DNA of 17,982 nt from Clostridia bacterium (GTDB taxonomy: Bacteria; Bacillota; Clostridia; Oscillospirales; Acutalibacteraceae), in NCBI GenBank assembly GCA_017939855.1, contig JAGAZW010000042.1:1-17982 (forward strand), given 5' to 3'. This document shows, in pieces, positions 13,071-17,982 of the stretch. Position numbers and translations under genes: made by a program. How positions within the stretch are numbered: position 1 is the first letter of the stretch; each line of letters opens with the position of its first letter. Under the pieces are notes generated by a model. It saw only the letters and a program-made list of their open reading frames with translations. It did not search any database and was not told where the DNA came from.

Positions 13071-14360
13071 ATGTTGCAGACCTTAAGAAACGCTTGGAAG
13101 GTAAAGGAACTTCGTAATAAGATTCTTTTCACAATCTTTATAATTATAGTTTTTCGTATAGGTTCTGTTATCACAGTTCCTTATATAGATGCGGATGCTC
13201 TCAGAGCCTCTATGACAGGTGAAGGAGCAAATCAGTTTTTCAGCTATCTTTCGATTTTAACAGGTGGCGGACTTGAATACGGTGCGATTTTCGCAATGTC
13301 TGTTACTCCGTACATTAACGCTTCAATTATTGTACAGTTATTGTGCGTAGCAATTCCCTACCTTGAGCGTCTTTCAAAAGAGGGCGAGGAAGGACAGAAA
13401 AAACTTGCGACCATCACCCGATTCGTTACCGTTGTCCTGGCACTTATCCAGGCTGTTGCATATTTCTTCTATTTAAACGGAAGCGGTATGCTTACAGTAA
13501 ATAAGGGTGGTGCCACGGTATTTGCAGCATTTGTTATTGTACTTGCGCTGACTGCAGGTTCTGCGCTTGTAATGTGGCTCGGAGAACAGATAGACGTAAA
13601 GGGTATCGGTAACGGCATATCAATGCTCCTTTTTGCAGGTATTCTTTCACGTGGTCCGCAGGCATTTGATGCACTTAGAGCAAACTGGGCTAATCATAAA
13701 TTAGCAGTTATTGCTATCGTATTGATTTTCCTCTTAGTCATTGCTTTCATAGTTTGGATAACAAATGCCGAACGCAGAATCCCCATTCAGTATGCAAAGC
13801 GTGTTGTAGGAAACAAAATGTATGGCGGTCAGAATACCCATATTCCGATTAAGGTTAATATGTCCGGTGTAATGCCCATCATTTTTGCTTCGTCCATTCT
13901 TATGCTTCCCACAATGATTCTTTCATTCACCGGAACTCATACAGTGGACACTGTACCCTCTTGGCAGAAGGGCTTAGCCCTCTTTAGCACTCAGGGTGCC
14001 TTTTATGCGATAATCTATTTTGTTCTTATTATCGCTTTTGCTTACTTCTATTCAACTATTCAGTTTAATCCGGTTGAAATGGCGAATAATCTTCGTAAAA
14101 ACGGTGGAGCTATCCCCGGTATCAGACCCGGAAACCCCACATCTGATTTTATTTCGAAGATTTTGTCAAGAATAACATTGTTAGGTGCGTTGTTCCTAAG
14201 TGTTATAGCAATTCTTCCAATACTTGTAGGAAATATCGGCGGAATGAATATTTCTCTCGGTGGTACTTCAGTACTAATTATGGTTGGTGTTGCTCTTGAC
14301 ACAGTTCAGAACCTTGAATCCCAGATGATGATGCGTCACTATAAGGGCTTCTTGGATTAA
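13071..14360 (+). CDS. secY: Protein translocase subunit SecY
   Basis: At 429 residues, with ten hydrophobic segments, this is the channel subunit of the SecYEG translocon in the cytoplasmic membrane. Conserved parts include the start VKELRNKILFTIFIIIVFRI, the segment GYGxx-like plug region after the first helix, VTPYINASIIVQLL, and the cytoplasmic loops NAERRIPIQYAKRVVG and NPVEMANNLRKNGGAIPGIRPG that contact the ribosome and SecA. It follows rplO after one base, and its ribosome binding site (GAGGTGAT) lies within rplO, so the two are coupled. It is the export gene of the spc operon in the usual place. Confidence 0.97.
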   Translation: MLQTLRNAWKVKELRNKILFTIFIIIVFRIGSVITVPYIDADALRASMTGEGANQFFSYLSILTGGGLEYGAIFAMSVTPYINASIIVQLLCVAIPYLERLSKEGEEGQKKLATITRFVTVVLALIQAVAYFFYLNGSGMLTVNKGGATVFAAFVIVLALTAGSALVMWLGEQIDVKGIGNGISMLLFAGILSRGPQAFDALRANWANHKLAVIAIVLIFLLVIAFIVWITNAERRIPIQYAKRVVGNKMYGGQNTHIPIKVNMSGVMPIIFASSILMLPTMILSFTGTHTVDTVPSWQKGLALFSTQGAFYAIIYFVLIIAFAYFYSTIQFNPVEMANNLRKNGGAIPGIRPGNPTSDFISKILSRITLLGALFLSVIAILPILVGNIGGMNISLGGTSVLIMVGVALDTVQNLESQMMMRHYKGFLD

Positions 14361-14371
14361 GGAGAAAACTG

Positions 14372-15007
14372 ATGAGATTGATTCTTTTAGGTGCACCTGG
14401 TGCCGGTAAAGGCACTCAGGCAGAAATAATTTCTGAAAAATATAATATTCCTACCATTTCTACCGGCAACATTATTCGTGCTGCACTTAAAAACGGTACC
14501 GAAATGGGTCTTAAAGCCAAATCTTATATTGATGCGGGTGAGCTTGTTCCGGATGAGGTTGTAATCGGTATTATCAAGGAAAGATTAGCTGAACCCGATT
14601 GTATGGGCGGATTTATTCTTGATGGCTTTCCACGTACAATTCCTCAGGCTGAAGCTCTTGACAATATGGGCATTACAATCGATTGTGCACTCTCTATTGA
14701 GGTGGCAGACAGTGAGATTGTAAAACGTATGTCGGGACGCAGGGTTTGTGAGAAGTGCGGAGCAAGTTATCACACCGAATTTAAAAAGCCCGAAGTTGAT
14801 GGTGTATGTAATCTTTGTGAAGGAAAGCTTGTAATTCGTAAGGATGATGAGCCTGAAACCGTATTAAACAGACTTAATGTTTATCACGAGCAGACAGAGC
14901 CTTTAAAGAGTTATTACGAAAACCAGAACAAGTTGCTTATAGTACAAGGACAGCAAGAATTAAAAGAAACCACGGCGCTTGTACTGAAGGCGCTTTCGGA
15001 GATATAA
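14372..15007 (+). CDS. adk: Adenylate kinase, zinc-binding LID type
   Basis: This 211-residue enzyme interconverts ATP plus AMP with two ADP. The P-loop GAPGAGKGTQ is at residues 7-16, the AMP-binding region includes STGNIIRAALKNG (30-42), and DGFPR is at 84-88. The LID domain (about 122-158) holds four zinc cysteines: C126, C129, C146 and C149. This long, zinc-stabilised LID is common in Gram-positive bacteria. AAGGAGAA precedes the ATG. It lies 11 nt after secY and 4 nt before map. Confidence 0.98.
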   Translation: MRLILLGAPGAGKGTQAEIISEKYNIPTISTGNIIRAALKNGTEMGLKAKSYIDAGELVPDEVVIGIIKERLAEPDCMGGFILDGFPRTIPQAEALDNMGITIDCALSIEVADSEIVKRMSGRRVCEKCGASYHTEFKKPEVDGVCNLCEGKLVIRKDDEPETVLNRLNVYHEQTEPLKSYYENQNKLLIVQGQQELKETTALVLKALSEI

Positions 15008-15011
15008 GAGT

Positions 15012-15761
15012 ATGGTAGTGCTTAAAACCGGTCGCGAGCTTAAAATAATGCAAGAGGCTTGTGCGATATCGGCAGGAGCATTAAAACTGGTAGGTAGTGC
15101 GGTAGAGCCTGGTGTTACAACTGCAGAGCTCGACAGGATGGCTGAAGAGTATATACGAAGTAAGGGCGCTGTTCCGAACTTTAAAAACTATCAAGGTTAT
15201 CCTGCAACCGCATGTATATCAATCAACAACGAAGTAATTCACGGTATACCTTCTAAATCTCGAAAGCTAATGCCGGGCGACATAGTAAGTGTTGACCTGG
15301 GTGCAGAGTATGGAGGATATCATGGCGATAATGCCGCCACTTTTGCCTGCGGAGACATATCCGACGAGGCGAAGCGGCTGATGGACGCAACCCGCGAAAG
15401 TCTCTATGAAGGAATTTCAGCGGCCCGTTCAGGCGGCAGAATCGGAGATATCGGCCACAAGATTCAGAGTTATATCGAAGCCAGGGGCTATTCGGTTGTC
15501 CGGCAGTTTGTTGGACACGGAATCGGCACAAAGCTGCATGAGGCCCCTGAAGTACCCAATTTTGGCATTCCCGGTAGAGGAATCCGCCTTATGCCCGGTA
15601 TGACATTGGCAATTGAGCCTATGGTTAATGTTGGCTCAGAGGATGTCAAGATTTTACCGGACGGTTGGACTGTTCTTACCCGAGACGGTTCGCTTTCTGC
15701 TCATTTTGAGCATACAATTGTTATCACTCCCGACGGACCGAAAATATTAACTCAGGTTTGA
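15012..15761 (+). CDS. map: Type I methionine aminopeptidase
   Basis: The 249-residue enzyme removes the N-terminal Met from new proteins. All metal and catalytic residues of type I enzymes are present: H77 (EVIHGIP), D95 (VSVDLG), D106 (HGDNA), H169 (GHGIG), E202 (AIEPM) and E233 (HFEHT). It has the short form without an N-terminal zinc finger. The ribosome binding site (GGAGAT at the adk end) is weaker than most in the cluster, and the gap to adk is only 4 nt. It ends in TGA. Confidence 0.97.
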   Translation: MVVLKTGRELKIMQEACAISAGALKLVGSAVEPGVTTAELDRMAEEYIRSKGAVPNFKNYQGYPATACISINNEVIHGIPSKSRKLMPGDIVSVDLGAEYGGYHGDNAATFACGDISDEAKRLMDATRESLYEGISAARSGGRIGDIGHKIQSYIEARGYSVVRQFVGHGIGTKLHEAPEVPNFGIPGRGIRLMPGMTLAIEPMVNVGSEDVKILPDGWTVLTRDGSLSAHFEHTIVITPDGPKILTQV

Positions 15762-15769
15762 GGTGCGGT

Positions 15770-16021
15770 ATGATAGGAAGAATAGTATGTTCTAAAATGG
15801 GTCGGGACAAAGGAGCTTTTATGGTGATTGTGGGTGAAGACGAGGGAAGATTTCTTGTCTGTGACGGCAAGGAACGCCCCTTGGAAAGACCAAAACCAAA
15901 AAATCGAAAGCATTTAAGTTTTACTAACAGTAAATTACTGCAAGAACAGTTCTCATCTAACCGAGCCTTGCGTAAATCTTTAAAAGAGTACAAAGGCGTG
16001 TTAAGTGAAATGGAGGAGTAA
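15770..16021 (+). CDS. KOW-domain RNA-binding protein of the map-infA interval
   Basis: This 83-residue protein begins MIGRIVCSKMGRDKGAFMVI, a KOW motif like that of the L14e/L27e family. A short beta-rich core follows (EGRFLVCDGKERPLERPKPK), then a charged, probably helical tail. Small KOW proteins of unknown role sit between map and infA in many Firmicutes. RNA or ribosome binding is inferred from the domain and place only. ATG 15770 is chosen with GAGGTG (15760-15765) upstream. A TTG in frame at 15758 would overlap the map stop and lacks a ribosome binding site. It ends 2 nt before infA. Confidence 0.88.
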   Translation: MIGRIVCSKMGRDKGAFMVIVGEDEGRFLVCDGKERPLERPKPKNRKHLSFTNSKLLQEQFSSNRALRKSLKEYKGVLSEMEE

Positions 16022-16023
16022 AA

Positions 16024-16242
16024 ATGTCCAAAGAGGATATGATTGAGCTTGAAGGCACCGTTGTTGAAGCTATGCCTAACGCAATGTTCAAGGTCGAAAT
16101 ACAGGGTGGTCATCAGATACTTGCCCATATTTCAGGAAAGCTACGAATGAACTTTATTCGTATTCTTCCCGGAGATAAGGTAACAGTTGAAATGTCACCG
16201 TATGACCTTTCAAAAGGACGCATTACCTGGCGTTCAAAGTAA
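16024..16242 (+). CDS. infA: Translation initiation factor IF-1
   Basis: At exactly 72 residues this matches IF-1. It has a single S1-type OB fold with SKEDMIELEGTVVEAMPNAM, FKVEIQGGHQILAHISGKLR and IRILPGDKVTVEMSPYDLSK, ending GRITWRSK. IF-1 binds the A site of the small subunit and works with IF-2 and IF-3. ATGGAGGAG at the end of the previous gene is its ribosome binding site. Confidence 0.98.
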   Translation: MSKEDMIELEGTVVEAMPNAMFKVEIQGGHQILAHISGKLRMNFIRILPGDKVTVEMSPYDLSKGRITWRSK

Positions 16243-16274
16243 AACAGGTATAAATTTAAGGAGGTAAAATCCAA

Positions 16275-16388
16275 ATGAAAGTCAGACCTTCTGTAAAAAA
16301 GATTTGCGAAAAATGCAAAGTTATTAAGCGTAAGGGTAAAATCATGGTTATCTGTGAAAACCCCAAGCACAAACAGCGTCAGGGTTAA
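16275..16388 (+). CDS. rpmJ: 50S ribosomal protein L36, zinc type
   Basis: A 37-residue gene. It reads MKVRPSVKKICEKCKVIKRK, then GKIMVICENPKHKQRQG. The zinc ligands C11, C14, C27 and H32 follow the classic C-x2-C-x12-C-x4-H pattern. L36 is the smallest protein of the large subunit and binds near the 5S rRNA side. TAAGGAGG lies 10 nt before the ATG. It sits between infA and rpsM, as in most bacteria. Confidence 0.97.
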   Translation: MKVRPSVKKICEKCKVIKRKGKIMVICENPKHKQRQG

Positions 16389-16427
16389 TATCTACGCTTA
16401 AATAATAATATGGAGGTGCTTTGATAA

Positions 16428-16826
16428 ATGGCACGTATTGCTGGTGTTGACCTGCCTAACGAGAAGCGAGTTGAAATAGGACTTACTTACATTTATGGCA
16501 TCGGTCTTACAACATCTAAAAAAATCCTTGCCGATACCGGCATCAACCCCGACATCAGAGTTAAGGATTTAACAGAAGAAGATATTTCCAAGCTTCGTGA
16601 ATACATCGACCATAACCTTCAGGTAGAGGGTGACCGTCGCAGAACAGTTGCTTTGGATATCAAAAGACTTATCGAAATTGGTAGCTATAGGGGTCTTCGT
16701 CATCGTAAAGGCTTACCTGTAAGAGGTCAGCGTTCCAAGACCAATGCACGTACACGCAAAGGTCCTAAGAGAACTATAGCTAACAATAATAAATATGTTG
16801 GAGGAAGAACTAATGGCTACTGCTAA
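16428..16826 (+). CDS. rpsM: 30S ribosomal protein S13 with extended C terminus
   Basis: S13 contacts S19 and tRNA in the head and forms bridges to L5. The body is normal: MARIAGVDLPNEKRVEIGLT, YIYGIGLTTSKKIL, then SYRGLRHRKGLPVRGQRSKT and ARTRKGPKRTIAN. Family members usually stop after about 121 residues at ANKKK-like ends. Here the frame goes on for about ten more residues (YVGGRTNGYC), reads through the ribosome binding site of rpsK and overlaps its first 14 nt, for 132 residues in all. Codon 123 is TAT (16794-16796), one base from TAA. TGGAGGTG precedes the start. Confidence 0.96.
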   Translation: MARIAGVDLPNEKRVEIGLTYIYGIGLTTSKKILADTGINPDIRVKDLTEEDISKLREYIDHNLQVEGDRRRTVALDIKRLIEIGSYRGLRHRKGLPVRGQRSKTNARTRKGPKRTIANNNKYVGGRTNGYC

Positions 16827-17211
16827 GAAAGCGACTGCTACTCGCCGTCGCCGTGAAAAGAAAAACATTGAACGTGGTGCCGCCCATATCCAGTCGACCT
16901 TCAACAACACAATAGTTACCATCACTGATACTCAGGGTAATGCTCTTTCTTGGGCTTCTGCCGGTGAGTTAGGTTTCAGAGGTTCTAAAAAGTCCACTCC
17001 TTTTGCTGCTCAGAGCGCTGCCGAAATGGCTGCAAAGGCTGCTATGGAGCACGGTCTTAAAACTGTTGAAGTTTATGTTAAGGGTCCCGGTGCCGGACGT
17101 GAAGCCGCTATCCGCGCTTTGCAGTCTGCCGGTCTTGAGGTAAGTATGATTAAAGACGTTACCCCGATTCCGCATAATGGCTGCCGTCCTCCCAAGAGAA
17201 GACGTGTATAA
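16813..17211 (+). CDS. rpsK: 30S ribosomal protein S11
   Basis: The 132-residue protein starts at ATG 16813 (MATAKKATATRRRREKKN) with GGAGG at 16800-16804. An in-frame ATG at 16795 is rejected because it precedes that ribosome binding site. Core signatures are GAAHIQSTFNNTIVTITDTQ, GFRGSKKSTPFAAQ, VYVKGPGAGREAAIRAL and DVTPIPHNGCRPPKRRRV. S11 lies on the platform of the small subunit near the E site. It overlaps the end of rpsM by 14 nt, which should couple their translation. Confidence 0.97.
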   Translation: MATAKKATATRRRREKKNIERGAAHIQSTFNNTIVTITDTQGNALSWASAGELGFRGSKKSTPFAAQSAAEMAAKAAMEHGLKTVEVYVKGPGAGREAAIRALQSAGLEVSMIKDVTPIPHNGCRPPKRRRV

Positions 17212-17224
17212 TAGATTTAAAGTT

Positions 17225-17242
17225 TGCAAGTATTTACTTGCA
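17225..17242 (+). promoter_or_regulatory. Perfect hairpin between rpsK and rpsD
   Basis: TGCAAGT (17225-17231) and ACTTGCA (17236-17242) form an exact seven-pair stem around ATTT, 11 nt before the rpsD ribosome binding site GGAGGTG. No U-tract follows, so it is not a terminator. It may be a processing or regulatory structure. Confidence 0.55.
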
Positions 17243-17266
17243 GGAAATAATTTGGAGGTGTAACAG

Positions 17267-17893
17267 ATGGCAAGATATACCGGTCCGGTTTGCAGACTTT
17301 GCCGCCGTGAAGGTCAGAAATTGTTCCTTAAGGGTGAGCGCTGCTATTCTGAAAAGTGTTCTGTTGGTATCAGGGGTTATGCTCCCGGTCAGCATGGACA
17401 GGGTAGAAAGAAGTCTTCTGAATACGGTTTACAGCTTCGTGCTAAGCAGACCGCAAGACGTTTCTACGGTGTACAGGAAAATCAGTTCCATCATTACTTT
17501 GAAGTTGCCGAGAGAAAACAGGGCGTTACTGGTGACAACCTTTTAAGAATTCTCGAAAGCAGACTTGATAACGTTGTTTATAGAGTTGGATTTGCTTCTT
17601 CCAGAATTGAAGCTCGTCAGCTCGTAGGTCACGGTCATTTTGAGGTTAATGGTAAGCGTGTTGACATCGCTTCCTACCTTCTTAAAGCAGGTGACGTGGT
17701 TTCTATTTGTGAGAAATCTCGTTCCAGCGAAAAGATTAAGGCAGTTGTAGAAGCTAATGGCGCAAGACCTGTTCCTCAGTGGATCGATATAGACCGTGAG
17801 AAGCTTTCTGCAAAGGTAATCAATCTTCCCACTCGTGATCAGATTGAGGCTCCTGTTGAAGAACAGCTTATTGTTGAATTCTATTCAAGATAA
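17267..17893 (+). CDS. rpsD: 30S ribosomal protein S4, zinc type
   Basis: At 208 residues it is full length. The N-terminal zinc site has C9, C12, C26 and C31 (VCRLCRREG and ERCYSEKC). The S4 RNA-binding domain is at about residues 95-160, with RLDNVVYRVGFASSRIEARQ and LVGHGHFEVNGKRVDI. S4 starts small subunit assembly and, in E. coli and Bacillus, represses its own transcript. Here it lies in the alpha operon before rpoA, unlike Bacillus, where rpsD stands alone. TTGGAGGTG precedes the ATG. The stop is doubled (TAATAG). Confidence 0.98.
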   Translation: MARYTGPVCRLCRREGQKLFLKGERCYSEKCSVGIRGYAPGQHGQGRKKSSEYGLQLRAKQTARRFYGVQENQFHHYFEVAERKQGVTGDNLLRILESRLDNVVYRVGFASSRIEARQLVGHGHFEVNGKRVDIASYLLKAGDVVSICEKSRSSEKIKAVVEANGARPVPQWIDIDREKLSAKVINLPTRDQIEAPVEEQLIVEFYSR

Positions 17894-17910
17894 TAGAAGT
17901 TTTCTGTGTG

Positions 17911-17957
17911 GTATCCACCGTGTCGGGATACTTTGCATTATAAATTTTGCGACACGG
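17911..17957 (+). promoter_or_regulatory. Possible H-type pseudoknot upstream of rpoA
   Basis: Two exact inverted repeats are interleaved. GTATCC (17911-17916) pairs with GGATAC (17926-17931), and CCGTGTCG (17918-17925) pairs with CGACACGG (17950-17957). The linkers are 1, 0 and 18 nt, which suits a classical H-type pseudoknot with a 6-pair and an 8-pair stem. Otherwise the two are exclusive hairpins. GTGGTATCCAC at 17908-17918 is a competing small hairpin. The last arm ends 6 nt before the GGAG of rpoA. No U-tract follows, so it is not a terminator. Confidence 0.6.
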
Positions 17958-17974
17958 AGAAATGGAGCTTTTAA

Positions 17975-17982
17975 ATGATAGA
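17975..17982 (+). CDS. rpoA: Start of RNA polymerase alpha subunit gene (cut by window edge)
   Basis: ATGATAGA at the right edge reads Met-Ile and then GA-, agreeing with the usual alpha-subunit start MIE. GGAG at 17964-17967 lies 7 nt upstream. The position directly after rpsD is where rpoA stands in the alpha operon. Only two complete codons are visible, so the call rests mainly on gene order. Confidence 0.75.

Noticed and set aside
16795..16812. Upstream ATG start for rpsK
   Set aside because: The GGAGG site lies after this ATG and fits ATG 16813; the extra residues MLEEEL are not part of S11.
3865..17893. Many long antisense or shifted open frames across the ribosomal genes
   Set aside because: They lie opposite or within highly conserved ribosomal genes, lack their own ribosome binding sites and promoters, and encode no recognisable protein.
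17939..17944. TATAAA before rpoA as an internal promoter
   Set aside because: No -35 element is found at a suitable distance; the bases lie in the long linker of the candidate pseudoknot.
1..17982. tRNA, rRNA, CRISPR, insertion sequence or integrase
   Set aside because: I looked for these on both strands and saw no cloverleaf, repeat-spacer array, transposase motif or terminal inverted repeats.

Overview
The window looks like a chromosomal piece of a low-GC Gram-positive anaerobe, most likely a clostridium near Oscillospirales/Ruminococcaceae. Pointers are the gene order map-KOW protein-infA-rpmJ-rpsM, zinc-type S14, L36 and S4, a rubredoxin-first (reverse) rubrerythrin beside a PerR gene, a Rex redox repressor, a YitT-family membrane protein and strong AGGAGG ribosome binding sites. 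The genus is not determined. TGA is used as an ordinary stop (rex, rplO, rpmC, map), so the genetic code is standard.

Left part (1-3540), a redox and accessory region on both strands. A 5'-less fragment of a VanS-like histidine kinase runs off the left edge and abuts the 3' end of rex on the minus strand. Rex is divergent from a perR-like gene that is complete except for one in-frame TGA inside its zinc-binding CxxC motif. A reverse rubrerythrin follows, probably in the same transcript, and ends at a clear terminator. Next come an AT-rich orphan gene (three membrane segments plus a zinc ribbon) with its own promoter, a remnant of the 3' end of a second rubrerythrin gene, another terminator, and a YitT-family protein.

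Right part (3553-17982), the S10-spc-alpha ribosomal cluster on the plus strand. It opens with an extended -10 promoter and a leader of about 280 nt with several adjacent hairpins. The order is rpsJ-rplC-rplD-rplW-rplB-rpsS-rplV-rpsC-rplP-rpmC-rpsQ-rplN-rplX-rplE-rpsN-rpsH-rplF-rplR-rpsE-rpmD-rplO-secY-adk-map-KOW protein-infA-rpmJ-rpsM-rpsK-rpsD-(rpoA start). No internal terminator was found. Most gaps are under 40 nt, and each gap of 50 nt or more holds an exact inverted repeat. These products build the 30S and 50S subunits and couple them to protein export (SecY), N-terminal Met removal (Map), nucleotide balance (Adk), initiation (IF1) and transcription (RpoA).

The ribosomal genes are ordinary. 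The points worth a second look are the TGA-interrupted perR, the rubrerythrin remnant, the kinase/rex junction, the structured rpsJ leader, a possible H-type pseudoknot just before rpoA, and an rpsM frame that overruns its usual stop into rpsK. I found no tRNA, rRNA, CRISPR array, insertion sequence or recognisable new multi-gene system.
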